This document shows positions 23,643 to 36,132 of a stretch of DNA of 64,000 bases, piece by piece. Under the pieces are notes generated by a model. That model did no database searches, had not been told where the DNA came from, and saw only the letters and a program-made list of their open reading frames with translations. Origin of the DNA: Inia geoffrensis. Its lineage: Eukaryota > Chordata > Mammalia > Artiodactyla > Iniidae. Made by a program: the position numbers and the translations under genes. The stretch is taken from contig CM070904.1 of NCBI GenBank assembly GCA_036417435.1, positions 59,280,408-59,344,407 of the forward strand, read 5' to 3'. Within the stretch, counting starts at the first letter, position 1. The number at the start of each line of letters is the position of its first letter.

Positions 23643-23887
23643 ATTAATTTTTTAAACACCTTTATTGGAGTATAATTGTTTTACAATGTTGTGTTAGTTT
23701 CAGCTGTATAACAAAGTGAATCAGCTATATGTATACATATATCCCCATATCCCCTCCTTCTTGCCTCTTCCTCCCACCCTCCCTATCCCGCCCCTCTAGG
23801 TGGTAACAAAGCACCGAGATGATCTCCACAACCCAATCCAAAAATGGGCAGAAGATCTAAATAGACATTTCGTCTTCATTAATTTTT
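23643..23887 (-). mobile_element. L1 3' end with inverted 5' piece (twin priming)
   Basis: From 23654 to about 23827 the sequence is the reverse complement of the L1 3' UTR ('ttattggagtataattgttttacaatgttgtg', 'caaagtgaatcagctatatg'). It then switches to sense-strand ORF2 text ('acaacccaatccaaaaatgggcagaag', about 23828-23870). The same ORF2 piece is present in antisense at about 54520-54570. A perfect 10-bp repeat ATTAATTTTT (23643-23652, 23878-23887) flanks the whole unit, so it came in as one event. Confidence 0.85.
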
Positions 23888-24084
23888 AAATTGCATCAAA
23901 CTCTTAAGGAGAGTTGCGAAACTATTCTACAAATTGCAACACTTGGTGTTACTTTATTACTCAAAATGTTCTCCTCAATCTGGATATTTATAACACAAAT
24001 ATAAAAACATCTTCCATCCAGATAGCACTAGACTATGACATAATATAATCCTGTGGAAAAACAGTCAAGCAAAATGGGAAATGG

Positions 24085-24300
24085 GAAAAAGAACCACTAA
24101 CATTTATCATGTGTGAAATTATATCAATTATACCATGTGTATAATATGATTTGATTCTCATAACCCGTTTTGTAGATGAGGAAACCGGAACAGAGAAATT
24201 GGGTAGTTTCTCCAAACTCTTGGACATAGAAAAACTGGGATTTGAACACAGTTATATCTAATGCCAGAGCCAGAGTTCTTAACCAACATACTGCACTCTC
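24085..24300 (-). repeat. MIR SINE, minus strand
   Basis: 'tttgtagatgaggaaaccggaacagagaa', 'gggatttgaacacag', 'ccagagccagagttcttaacc' are the reverse complement of MIR across nearly its full length. Confidence 0.85.
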
Positions 24301-24304
24301 TATC

Positions 24305-24505
24305 CAGAATAATAATAATTACTAACTCTTATATAGAACTGGTACTGTTCCAGATAATTAAATCATTGGACTCATTTATCCTCACAACAATCTATTATTA
24401 TTATACCAATTTTATGGATGAAGAAACTGATACATAGAGAGAGTGTATAACTATCTCAGAGTCATATTGCTAGTTAAGAGGTAGAGCAAGGGTTTGAGCT
24501 GTGGC
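24305..24505 (-). repeat. MIR SINE, minus strand, adjacent to another MIR
   Basis: 'tcatttatcctcacaacaatc', 'attttatggatgaagaaactgatacatagagag', 'gctagttaagaggtagagcaagggtttgagctg'. Same orientation as the previous MIR and directly beside it. Confidence 0.8.
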
Positions 24506-26165
24506 AAACTGACTTTAAGATTTTATTTTCTTCATAACTACCATATAGATATACTTTCCTCCATGGCATATCTTGGCGAAAGAGTGGGTTTCATCTCTTA
24601 CATTTGACCCTAAGAGCTTCACAGGTATAAAACTTTGACCATAACCATTCTTTGGGTTAAGGTAATACCTTTAAAAAATCCCTTTTCCCTTAGAAAAGCA
24701 GTACACTGTCATATAAGCATTTCTGAACACACTAGGACAAATGATTCGATCTGGTGAGCTAGCTGCCATTATGCAGAGAGTTAAATTTCAAACGAAGGAA
24801 CCTGTTTAAAGTCTTTGAAAAATGTAAAAGTTTCAGAAGGTCCTTGTGCTCCCTGAAAAAGCCATGCCTGATCAGGAGTGAAACTATGGCAGATCCTGAA
24901 TAAATGGGCCGCCACTTCGTACCACGAGGAAAAAGGATCCCTAAAAGGGAACACTGTTTGTCTCACACTTGGACCTTTAAACCAGCCTGACATATCCAAA
25001 CACCAGAAATAGGATGACCAAAGAATTTGACTTATTCACAGAAACCTTGCTTAGTTTCAGACCAAGCTTTCCCTCAGTTTGCTTATTCTCTTTCCACTCT
25101 GTTCCTACCACTTAGACTGGACATTTTTGAACTTCAATTTTCTCACTTTTGATCCTTGGTGGTCTGGGATGAGCACCCAGAGTGCTTCCACTCTCCATGA
25201 TCCTAATCATGCTGTAACTGATAACTAATAACTTGGAAGGGAACAGCCTGGGCCCTGTAATGAAAGCTCCAAGGCCCTGAAGTCACATGTGTATTTTGCT
25301 GCTTGGAAGTCTTAATAACATGGTTGATTATGGCTATGATGACAGTTCCAAGAGGAAGAAGCAATAGTGCTCCCCCTGCCACCTCCACCTCCACCTCCAA
25401 TGCCATTCTCGTTATTTTTATTTGTCCCTTAAACAACTGTCCTGAAAGATCCTTTGTCAAATTTTATGGGATCCCCTGCCACTCATTCAGTATTGATGGC
25501 TATTTGCATCCTTACAGAAAGAAGATTGAATAAACATGTTGTGACTATTAAGCAAGTTGCATCAAAATCTGGGAGTGCTTCCCAGCAGAGAACTTACCTT
25601 TACAAAAGTCCTGTAAAAAGGTCTCTATTTGTCCAGAAAGTATGCTTAATTGCTGTTTCTTGTTTCCATGAAAGATTATAAAGAAATCCAACCCACAGTG
25701 TCTACAATGAGGTAACAAAGATTGGATGACACCATTTAATCCACCTCCAGTGAAGCAGAGAGAGGTATAATTGTATACTTTCAGATACCATTATTTATGC
25801 CCCAGAGGAAGGAAAAGGGGAAATAAAACCCCCTATTTGTGAGCAGTCACTTGGTGAAGCTACAGTGACGCTGAGTTGAGGCCAAACACCTTTAGCCAAG
25901 GGAACTCTGTGGGTCAGACCTATTCCTCAGACATTCACAAGAAAAAACCCACACCAGCAGTAATCTGAAAACACGGAAAATAATCCCTGGAGAGTGAAAC
26001 AGCACAATAGTAATGCTTTCTGATTGGCCTCTGTTTCCACATTCTGGAACGTCTGTGTCACTGGCTTTAAAAGGAAGAGAAGTATGGAAAGATTCCAAAA
26101 TAACCATCTTTAACCGAAGCAAATATAATTCCTAGGAGAGCTGAATTTCCCATATGACTCATGCT
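24506..26165. other. Repeat-poor stretch, no supported gene
   Basis: Long stretch with no recognised transposon. Contains a short (CCACCT)n run at about 25378-25400 and an ATTTGCAT octamer near 25502. Frames of 72-85 codons on both strands show no domain or paired splice sites. Confidence 0.4.
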
Positions 26166-26181
26166 TAAAAGTCGCAAGACT

Positions 26182-26393
26182 GGGCTTCCCTGGTGGCGCA
26201 GTGGTTGAGAGTCCGCCTGCCGATGCAGGGAACACGGGTTTGTGCCCCGGTCCGGGAAGATCCCACATGCCGCGGAGCGGCTGGGCCCGTGAGCCATGGC
26301 TGCTGAGCCTGTGCGTCCGGAGCCTGTGCTCCGCAACAGGAGAGGCCACAACAGTAAGAGGCCTGAGTACCGCAAAAAAAAAAAAAAAAAAAA
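26182..26393 (+). mobile_element. Young cetacean CHR SINE (short form)
   Basis: Starts GGGCTTCCCTGGTGGCGCAG, B box changed to GGTTTGTGCCC, A20 tail at 26374-26393. A 16-bp target duplication with one mismatch: AAAAGTCGCAAGACTG at 26166-26181 and AAAAATCGCAAGACTG at 26389-26404. The 76-110 codon frames are SINE readings. Confidence 0.95.
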
Positions 26394-26404
26394 TCGCAAG
26401 ACTG

Positions 26405-27350
26405 AGTATGGGTCTAATGAATTATCTGAGTAATTTGCACAGGTTGAGAAATCAGGTCCGATAGCTCACATCAGAGCCTGCTTTCCTACATTGATCAGCG
26501 GTGGGACATTGGCCTTGATTCCTCTTTCCTTTCGTTTCCCAGGTATTGGTATAGTATTGGGCGATGCAATCCATGATGAAGGAAGTGTTGATAATTATCT
26601 CAGAAATGTAGGCAGTCCAATTTAGATCCTGTGGATTCCAAATTGGGTGTTTGGGCCTTGGAATTAAGTTCCAAGAACATTATAAAATAATCACCTTCAT
26701 GGGGAAGTACGGACTTCGTTCTGTTAACAATTTCATAAGTATGAGAAAAATTGTAATACTATACCATTTTAATAAATTTGTATCCTCCTTTTTCAGCAGT
26801 TTTATAGGAATGCATGCATCTCTTTTGTTTTGTGATAATGATAAATGGAGAGAAATGTAAAGGATCATTCTCCTTTTTTTGATTACACTTGCACTTTTCC
26901 ACCCAACTTTTCCTACTTCCGCCTACCCCCTGCCTTCAGTGTATACGCCTAGCTTTTTCATTTAGATGAAATGTAATTTGTTCAGATTGTCCTTTCCAAA
27001 CTTTAAGAAATCCTATCTAGTGTATGAGGCAACACATGGCTTTAAAATACTTAGCATTTGTATGACGCTGCTCATCTTCAATGCACTTTAGAAATATTAG
27101 CTAATTAATTAATTAGTTCCTGATTACAAGGGGGTAGAAGTTCAAGGAGAAAATTAACAACATTTCTCCACCTTTATAAAGAAAATCTTGCTTATATTAG
27201 AGAACATTATTTCTCCTTTTGAGTAATTTGTATTATCATAGAAAGTGTTATACATGCCCTCTGCTGGGACTAGGTATAATATAATCATTAAAAATGAAGA
27301 ATAGTAGTAATAATACTAGTATAAATACAGAAACATTTTGTAAGGTAGAT
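26405..27350. other. No recognised feature
   Basis: Nothing recognised apart from a possible old MIR-like tail near 27040-27120 ('atacttagcatttgtatgac'). Confidence 0.35.
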
Positions 27351-27354
27351 ACAT

Positions 27355-27465
27355 ATTTGTTAGACTCTGTGCTCCTTAAGAGCAGGAACTGGGTCTTGTT
27401 CTCCTTTGTGTTCTGACACCTAATAGTCCCTGGCACAGAAAATGTAAATACATTAATTTATAGAT
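27355..27465 (+). repeat. L2 LINE 3' end
   Basis: 'gactctgtgctccttaagagcaggaactgggtcttgttct' and 'cctggcacagaaaatgtaaataca' match the L2 3' terminus. Confidence 0.7.
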
Positions 27466-27469
27466 AATG

Positions 27470-28240
27470 AAGTCTAATTTATAAGCTTTATTTCATAGTG
27501 ATAAATGAGATGAGAGTCAATGCAAAACAGAATTACTCCATGTAAAAAGAAAAGTAAGCAACTCAACAGTGTGGTTAATTTTCTTATCATGAGATTATAT
27601 CTACAAGTCATTAAACCTCAGGAAGTAAACGAAAAGAAAAAAAGGAAAAAAATATCAAATATTAGCATAATCTGTGTGTAGAGGATAGATTTAGCTTTTG
27701 ATGTCATTTTGTACAAAGAGCAATCTCATTCATTCAAACAAAGGCTCAAATATATTTTCTTAGAATAGTTACCCTGATATTGTAACAGTTGATTTAGTTG
27801 AGAGTGTAATCCCTCCTCATCCATCTGATGCCAAGCAGCTAGATGTTTCAGACTGACCTTTTAGTTTTACACATGAGTCCCTGATTTGAGATAGACACAA
27901 AACTAGGCTGTCCACACACATAAACGGTACAATTTTTGAAGGCCAAATTACATATTTGGCAATAGAAGTAAAATGATTGATATCATTTTTAAATGTAAAG
28001 AAAACTTCATAATTGTGTACACTGAATCATCATCTAAGATTAACACTTCATTTTCTGGACAGAGATGGTTCTTCTCTATTATTGGGCAAAACCAAGTCAA
28101 CAACTGATAACTTATTCTCGTATATCATAGTGAAGATATGTGACCAAAATGATGGCAAAAGCAATCTAAAAGTGTGGATTTGTGAGCTTCTTACAACATT
28201 AATGTATACATATACAAATAGAAAAATAGCTGTTAAATCC
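27470..28240. other. AT-rich, no recognised feature
   Basis: No repeat or exon recognised; a 90-codon frame at 28013-28285 runs into a T tract and is taken as chance. Confidence 0.4.
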
Positions 28241-28247
28241 AGCAGTG

Positions 28248-28450
28248 CAGCAGTGGTTCTTAAGCTTTTTTTTTTTTTTTTTTGATATCTGACCTCTTTG
28301 AAACGCTGATAAAATTTCTACAAACTTTCTTCAGAAAAAGTAATATAAAAGTTATACAAACATAATATTTTGCACTTACTTCAGGAGAGTCACACACCTT
28401 AAGAATCCCGTGCCTGGGCCTCATGGAACCCGTGTCCCTTGGAAGATGGT
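28248..28450. mobile_element. hAT/Charlie-like non-autonomous DNA transposon remnant
   Basis: Starts with the terminal phrase CAGTGGTTCTTAAGC common to Charlie-family elements, followed by a T18 run and 'gatatctgacctctttgaaacgctga'. The right terminus is not clear, so length and subfamily are uncertain. Confidence 0.4.
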
Positions 28451-29060
28451 CTTGGCACCATTGACAGAAGTTAAGACATCCTGAGGAAAAGGTCTAGGAG
28501 AGTAGATTAGTTCATATTTGGGTGTGTTGAAAGTTTCAGGTATTAGTAAACATTGAGTCAAAATGTTCAGCATGTAACTGGAAAATCAGAAGCTAGAGAA
28601 AGAGAAGTTAGGGCTAAAAGTAGAAATTTTGATCATACACAGAGGTGATAACTAAAATCATGAGTGAGTGAAATCAACAAGGGAGAAAATATAGGATTAG
28701 GAAAGAAAATATGGTTGAAAAGATGATGAGATGTCTACGTGTTAGGAGTGTGGGAAAGAACAAATGAGAAGAAAACACAAAGCAAGAGACCAAAGATGTA
28801 GAAGAAAAGCCAGGAAGATCAACTTCTTACCAAGAGAAATTCGAGCAGCAGGTAGGCAACAGTGTCCAAAGCTTAAGCAAAACAGATATTGAGAACTGAG
28901 TAGAGACCATCTAGTTTGGTGAATAGGAGATTGCAATTAAACTAGGAAGTGTCAGTAACTAGATTTTTATGGATTAAAAAGAGAAGGGGAGAAAGAGTAA
29001 CAAGGCAGAGAAGCCACCGTATTGAGAAATCTTATAGGAGAAAGCATTATAGACAATGCT
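28451..29060 (+). repeat. Ancient LINE-type repeat, family unassigned
   Basis: Runs 'gggtgtgttgaaagtttcag', 'gagaaagagaagttagggcta', 'gatcatacacagaggtgataactaaa', 'gaaaagccaggaagatcaac', 'tttggtgaataggagattgcaa'. This is the later part of the family whose earlier part lies at 0.24-0.88 kb. Confidence 0.5.
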
Positions 29061-30142
29061 TGGAGCAGCAAAATAGTGAGCCGGTTCCCGCAGCCTTCCC
29101 TTTCCCTATCTGATTGTTGTCTCTCAGGTATTCTGCTTTTCCTGAGGCATCAGAAGTTGCTGAGCTAGGATGCCTGGAGGATTTGGCAAAGGCAGCTTCT
29201 CCTGTTTTAGACAGAGAGACACGTCTTTTATATTCATTATATTGGGTCTATGAATTGCTTTAAAAAATTAACCAAAAAAGAAAAATCATTAAAAAGGATC
29301 CTTGACTTTTTCTACCTGAAATAGAGGGATTTCCACAGTCATAGGGAAGTCTCACCTGCCTGGAGAATAAGCATGGATGATGTGGGCTGACTGCTAATGT
29401 TTACAAGCTGAGGAAGTGCTGTGAGATTTCCCTGTGGAGACAGTCTTGAATAAAGGACTAGCTAAGTTACTACAACCCTACCTACTGCATCAGTCGAACA
29501 GGCTAATCCCCACAAATGAATAGGATTTAAGATATGGTTGTGAGATTTTTATCCAATTGCATAAATCTATGTATGGATGCATGTTCAGATTTGTAGACAC
29601 TGCCATATAACAGAAAAAGACACAGACATTTTCATCTAGCAACTTTTATGTACATTTTAAATCACTGTTTATTATGTATTTGTCTCAATAAAATAGCATG
29701 CTGAAATGGAGGGATTTGTTGCAATAAAATATAAAGTCAAGCTATTATGTTACTAGCTCAAGAGCAGAATGCCTTAGATATTTAAGTTTGTGCGGAGGGA
29801 GTTATATGTAAACTCTGGCCAAAGCCACCACATATGAAGTTGGAAAGACAACATCTATGTATGAGTGAATAGAGAAGTTTAGAATCTTACTTTTAAAAAA
29901 TAACCTGTTTATAATATATACACATGAGAATTATTAAAATTTTAAGTATTTTTTTATTTAAATACAGAATGCAAATGTATTGCAGTGGTGAGTGTACATA
30001 TATTTACATTTAAAACAATTTCAAATACACTTGAGATAAAATCCTTTGCCTACCTATTTGATTACTCCATATAACTGAACTTTATTTTCTGTATTACTAT
30101 AAACTAGCTTTCATTTAAACTCCAAGAGTAATAAAATCTTAG

Positions 30143-30195
<53 letters not shown>

Positions 30196-32437
30196 GATCA
30201 TAGAATCAGAGCATTTAAGAGTAAAGGAAATTTGAGCATGTTTAGTTTAACTCCAGCCTCGAGTTAGCAGACATGAAACTGGGCTCACAAGTGAGTCCTT
30301 GGCCTCAGCCCACAGTGTGAAAAATCTGGTGAGTACTTTGACCTTCAGACTCAGAGTCAACCCACTTTCTCCTATATTACTCTCCTTCATCACTTCACAA
30401 ATATCCTCTGTAAATGTCTCACATTTTGACTTGGCATATTATGCCGATATGCATTCCCTTCTCCTGTACCTAAAGACAGTCAGGATGATTTCCTATATTC
30501 CTTCAGACACAGCAAATAAGCTAAATACATAAGGGTCCAATGTCACAATGTTAATCTAGGCCTTTTTTTTTTTTAGATCATTCTCTTCCCAGATGGAGAT
30601 GGCTGATTGGTTTCAAAAAATAAATATTTTAAAGATAGGAACAGATTCTTTGTATTATCTCTGTCCTGGTCCCATTTCTGTTGGATCCATAAAAGAGACA
30701 ACATCACATGACTTTATATACACTGATCTTGGAGGTTTGTATAAGGTTTCTAGTCTGAAATATTACCAATAACACTGTCACGTGCATACAAAACTTCTGG
30801 CAGAATATGTATCCAGTGGGTCATTTGAGAAGTTGTGTTGTCCACTCCAGGCATCTTTTTGGAAGCCTGTGCCAGGTGGTGTTGAAGAGCTAGAATGAGG
30901 GGGAAACAACTGTAGCTCATCATTCACACTCAGCCTAAATGAAGGGATCTTAGATAAGACTCACATCATCCTTGACTTTAATCCAGGGTAAATTTTCAAA
31001 TAAACCATTTCTATTTCAAGTTCTTATTTGTCTTTTTCTAAGAAAGGAATAAGAATCTATTGCTGTGGAAGGTGCCTGGGATCTCCCCTGAGATGAAACC
31101 ATGTACTATATTAAGCTAATATAGTAGAGTCCTTTATGGTTCCAAAGTACTTTAAAATACGTTTAGATTAAGTGTTTGGGAATTATGAAAAGTAAGACCT
31201 AAATGGATATTTTTCAAGGTCATGAATCTAACAAATGTTCTCTTTGTTATTTTTGTTCTTAACTGTTATTTTCAGTGTTAAAGCTCCAAGTACTCTGTCA
31301 TGCTGACAGTTTTTAGCCTGCATGTAGAATATGATGTCTACAATTAGGGACTGTTATGGCCCAATGGAAAGGACATATTAAAAAAAAGGTAAGAGGGTCA
31401 TAAGCTCATGTGAATGCTTTGCCACGAGCAGGCCATTATCATGTGCCAGTGGGTCTTTTTCCTAGATATCCTCTAGGGTATTAGATATTTAACTATTTTC
31501 CCCACATACCATAATCTCAAGATCTCTCTATCAAATGATTTATAGGCCTCAATAAGAGTATCCTGAGAGTCTGGGTCTTGAAAGTTATATTTTGTCTTCC
31601 TTTTCTACTTGTGAGCCTCTTTGATTGAAACCTCCCTTACTGATGTCATGCAGATCAGTTCAAGTTAAACACTCGACAGGTCCATCCGTGTCCATAGTCA
31701 CCCACAAACATGGGAAATTGCTACCCATCTGCCTCCCTATCCTTTCACTTTGTTCTCATCCTGGTTGTTTGTTCTCATATAGCCACAAGGGATATTAATG
31801 CCCTCCTCCCTCCAAGAAATGTGAAGAGAATGGATTCTATGGTAGCTTGTGTTCCCAAGAGAAGGCTGTTATAGACATGGCATATCTCACTGTACTGTTA
31901 TTTACGTGTGTTCCACAAATTCTCTAACAACATCCTCACATTTCAAAGAATATGTTGCTTAACTTCCTGAGTTAGATTTACTATTAATCATTTCAATTTA
32001 AGTATGACTCATTAATTATTCTGCATGTTCCCCAAATGGATTTTTCTCTCAAGGATAAAAAATGTTATCAATTCAGGGACGCTTTTTAGATTCAATGACT
32101 TTGTGTTCTATTGCCTGCATTAAATGATGTCATTGACTATTAACTAATGTTACCAAGAGATGACCATTTGTATTAGTCTTTTTTTTTACCTTGGAGGAAA
32201 ACAATTCACTTTACAGTAAAACAATGCCAGGATGATTTTAAAACAGAGAAAATGCAAATGAGAAACTTAAAGAAGTTTCTGAATCTGAAGCAATTCAATT
32301 TTTTTCTTTTTCACATTCCAGGGGAGTTTCTATATGAAATTCTGAAAGTAATTAATGAGTCTAAAAATAACATTATGATTCAAACAATTCTGTAAATGTG
32401 ATAAGAATTCAGAATAGCTGTCAAAATTCAAAAGAAG
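29061..32437. other. AT-rich single-copy looking DNA with CA microsatellite
   Basis: More than 3 kb without a recognised transposon apart from the CA tract. The 77-codon frame at 30299-30532 has no signature. Nothing supports an exon. Confidence 0.4.
30148..30193. repeat. (AC)23 microsatellite
   Basis: Forty-six bases of uninterrupted AC dinucleotides. Confidence 0.97.
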
Positions 32438-32645
32438 GGGCTTCCCTGGTGGCACAGTCGTTGAGAGTCCGCCTGCCGATGCAGGGGACACGGGTTCGTG
32501 CCCCGGTCCGGGAAGATCCCACATGTCACAGAGCAGCTGGGCCCGTGAGCCATGGCCGCTGAGCCTGCACATCCGGAGCCTGTGCTCCGCAACAGGAGAG
32601 GCCACAACAGTGAGAGGCTCACGTACAGAAGAAAAAAAAAAAAAA
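32438..32645 (+). mobile_element. Young cetacean CHR SINE (short form)
   Basis: Starts GGGCTTCCCTGGTGGCACAG with A box changed to TGGCACAGTCG and ends in an A14 tail at 32632-32645. Several C-to-T and G-to-A changes (for example CATGTCACAGAGC for CATGCCGCGGAGC) show decay at CpG sites. No clear target duplication. Frames of 64 and 109 codons are readings of it. Confidence 0.95.
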
Positions 32646-34638
32646 TCGAACGAAAACAAATATGTCAGTGAATTTAAAAAAGGTTACTTAAATCAATTTT
32701 AATCATTCTTTAAAAGAAGTAATACTATTTGAAGCAGATATCTACAGATTACAACTGAGTGTACAGATTTACAACCATGTCATATGAATTCAAAATCTTG
32801 TAAGATGTATCCATCCACCGTTGTCATGTAGCTTTGGAATAATGCAAAGAACCAATTTACTGTTTATTTGACATTGCTTCTCAGATTCATTTTCCTCGGT
32901 AGGTAAAAACACTCATACTGTAAGAATATGTATGAAATGCCAGATTATAACAGTGCAAAATAATTTTATTTAGGTAAAGACTTTATGGGTATTTTTAAAA
33001 TCTGCAGGTTTTTTTGTTGTGATTTATCTCTTGATGCTCCAAAAACTTTAAAGGATTTTTAAATCTCTAAATGTATTTTGGAACATACAGTCAATTTAAT
33101 GTCTATGACTAATGCAAAGTTCACTGTGTTCAAATGAAAGTTACTGTAAATATTATCTGAAATGACTTGATTTTTTTTCATGCTTTTATTAGGTAACTGA
33201 TCTTTAGGTTAAAGAAAACAAGTTTGTTAAATGAGATAAGCCTCGGTTAATCTTTTAGAAGACAAAATATTGTTATGGTTATTGATTCTTTCCTTGTTTG
33301 ATGTGGAAACAAATTAGAGGTGCTTAAAATTCTCATTTTTTTTAATCTCAGAAAATGTGTACACAATTAAATATATTTCTGTGTAAATGCAATAGCACCC
33401 TCTGGAGGTCTAGAACACTTTGCATAACTTCCATAAATCACTGTCTTCTTTTGTTAATCCTACATATTTTTGTTGACTTTGACATTTCATATTTTATATT
33501 CTGATAATCATATTTGCCTCTTAAAATGATTAAATACATTTAATCTATTATTACTCTCTATCATGCATTCATCGTGATTTGTGTGTCATCTCATTTGTAA
33601 TGCTACAATGTAATAACAAAACATACAATTCTGCTGATCTTGGTGATGTCTCCATTACTTTTCTATTTTTTATCATGCGAAAATATTTTCCAAACAAGAC
33701 ATGACAACTTTCATTTCCCAAATCTCTTAATATCTGGTTATATGTAGACAATAGGGAACTAATTTTACCTCCTTTGAAAATCCTCATGGAAACAGTTACT
33801 TTCATTCTTTGAGTCCCTGATCAACAAACACAGCTGTGGTTTTTCTGTGGTTTTGAAGCAAATTTATCGGAGATGGGAGAATATGGAAAGGAGCGGAGGT
33901 CAGAAAACATGGGAAAAAATACCATGACTCACTGGAACAAATTCAAGGACCAAAGTGGCTTCTTTTGTGCCGTAATAATATAAATAAGTGATCCCATGGT
34001 CGTTGGCCTCTCTGTAACAGCTCTGTACACAAAGATCTTTTTGAAGTCCAAGAAGATGCAAACAGGGTTGTTCATCCACTATAAAAAAGGGGATGAGCTT
34101 ATGACTAATATGGGGTGAGAGGAAATATTGTCATGCAATTCTAAATGAAGCCCGGGCTTGCCTTTCCCGGAAGGTTGTTGAAGAGGCCACCTCTCAGCTA
34201 GACAGGAGGAACATTGGAGTGAGGCCAAAACCTCCATGAAATATGGCACTCAGTTGGGCTGGGCTCTGGGCAGGTTGGTCTTGCTCGGCTCTAGTCAGGG
34301 GAGTCAGGGGATCCATCCAACACTGTTCCCCTGAAGGGAAAGGAATGACTGCGAGGACATCACACAGAGTCCTTGCAACTGTTACACTCAAAGATATCAA
34401 ACAAACACAAAGACAAATAGGATTATAATTCTAGCCCTATGCACTTGAATACACTTAAGCATGGATACAAGAAGATGTATAAAATCATAATTTCTAAAGA
34501 AACTAAAACGCATAGGAAAATTTAATACTGAAATGATTATATAGCTAGTAGGAAATAGGAAAAAAAAAGATTGGAGAAGCTAGACCTGCCTCATTATCTC
34601 CTCAGTATTCTGTTTCTTCTCCCTCTCTTGCTCCTGCT
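32646..34638. other. No recognised feature
   Basis: About 2 kb without recognised repeat or gene. A GC-richer part near 34140-34350 holds overlapping 61- and 68-codon frames on opposite strands with no signature. Confidence 0.4.
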
Positions 34639-34639
34639 C

Positions 34640-34846
34640 TTTTTTTTTTTTTTTGCGGTACGCTGGCCTCTCACTGTTGTGGCCTCTCCCGCTGTGGAGC
34701 ACAGGCTCCGGACGTGCAGGCTCAGCGGCCATGGTTCACGGGCCCAGCCGCTCCGCGGCATGTGGGATCTTCCAGGACCGGGGCACGAACCTGTGTCCCC
34801 TGCATCGGCAGGTGGACTCTCAACCACTGCGCCACCAGGCAAGCCC
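34640..34846 (-). mobile_element. Young cetacean CHR SINE (short form), minus strand
   Basis: T15 run at 34640-34654 followed by GCGGTACGCTGGCCTCTCAC, ending CACCAGGCAAGCCC. A short target duplication CCTGCTCT lies at 34633-34640 and 34845-34852. It gives rise to the 68-121 codon frames here. Confidence 0.95.
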
Positions 34847-35049
34847 TGCTCTCTCTTAATGGTATCTCATCATCTAGAAGAGTCAGGTCAAAACTCTGCC
34901 AGCAACACTGGGAATTTGAACCATATTAATCATTAAAGAAATTAAAGATGTCTACACCGTGTCATTCGGAATTTGTCACTGACTTTCTTGAGTTTATCCA
35001 GGGTAAGTTTCATAAGCTCTCTGTGCTTTCATGTACATAAATTGGTGAG

Positions 35050-35380
35050 GACAGTTAACAGATGAGATGTTTGCAAAGCATTAGATAATGTCTAGCACAT
35101 AGAAACAAAGGCTGGTTTTCATACAGTTTTAATCATTTAACAAGCGTACTTAGCACCTTTATGGCCTAGCCATTGTTCAAAGTAACTATCAGCCAATTTA
35201 CTCTTCCTAGCAACTCTACAAGGTAGCTAATGTACTATTATCATTACTGTTACCTTAAGAGGTAAATCTGAGACACAGGTTAAGTAATTTCCCAGACTCA
35301 GACAGCTAACAATTTCTGGAGCTAGCATTCAATCCCAGGCAGTCCAGCTGCACAGTCTATACTTTTAGCTGCAAGGTGGT
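35050..35380 (-). repeat. MIR SINE(s)
   Basis: A minus-strand MIR at about 35130-35380 ('agcacctttatggcctagcc', 'gaggtaaatctgagacacaggttaagtaatttccc', 'agctagcattcaatcccaggcagtcc'). Just before it (35050-35105) a fragment 'gatgtttgcaaagcattagataatgtctagcacatag' reads like a plus-strand MIR end. Confidence 0.75.
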
Positions 35381-35945
35381 TCTGCAATGGTGCCACTGCT
35401 GTCATCAGCATCATTATTGGACAAGATCATCCTATAACGTTCTGTTTCCAAATTTGTCGAATAAACCTATATCACAAGATAATAAAGACAACCCAATCCG
35501 TGCCTGCAAACAAAGTGGCATGATTGAAATACCAGTAAAAGAAATGAAATATTGAGAAATATTTTGAGAAATATTTGAGAAATCATTCTTCTCTTGGCCA
35601 TAAATTCCTGAATGTTCATCCCCCTAAACTTCAGATGGATTTAAGTAGAATCTGGGGATCAAATGATGAAAGGAAATAAAACAAGGGCTACTGGCCCCTC
35701 TTGTATCCTTTGCACCCAGCTTTTTGATCCTGCACATGCCCTGTCAGTGCCATCACAGTGCTGTGGTTTCTCCATCAGAATCATTTCCCAGTGGTTCTCA
35801 TAGGTAAAGGCTGGAACTGCAGAGAGGCCCATATCTTTTTGGAAAGTCTTTGGCTTATATCTGGTGGTATTTGAGCTTTTTGAATCATAAAAGACCAGTG
35901 GCAAGAGCCCTGAATACACCTGGGAGTGTTTTTGTTTGTTTGTTT
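35381..35945. other. No recognised feature, short GAGAAATATTT repeats
   Basis: Three imperfect tandem copies of GAGAAATATTT at about 35545-35583; otherwise nothing recognised. Confidence 0.5.
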
Positions 35946-35946
35946 T

Positions 35947-36132
35947 GTTTTTTTCGCGGTACGCGGGCCTCTCACTGCTGTGACCTCTCCCGTTGCGGAG
36001 CACAGGCTCAGCGGCCATGGCTCACGGGCCCAGCCGCTCCGCGGCACGTGGGATCCTCCCGGACCGGGGCACGAACCCGCGTCCCCCGCATCGGTAGGCG
36101 GACTCCCAACCACTGCGCCACCAGGGAAGCCC
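35947..36132 (-). mobile_element. Young cetacean CHR SINE with internal deletion, minus strand
   Basis: Begins with a T run then CGCGGTACGCGGGCCTCTCA and ends CACCAGGGAAGCCC. About 15 bases present in its sisters are missing after CACAGGCTC. A weak target duplication TGGGAGTGTTTT / TGGGAGTTTTGA is seen at 35921 and 36137. Gives rise to the 89-124 codon frames around it. Confidence 0.95.

Noticed and set aside
25860..26100. Promoter-like arrangement (GATTGGCC and TTTAAAAG)
   Set aside because: Single matches to very short motifs, no CpG island, no transcript or frame downstream; a CHR SINE follows instead.
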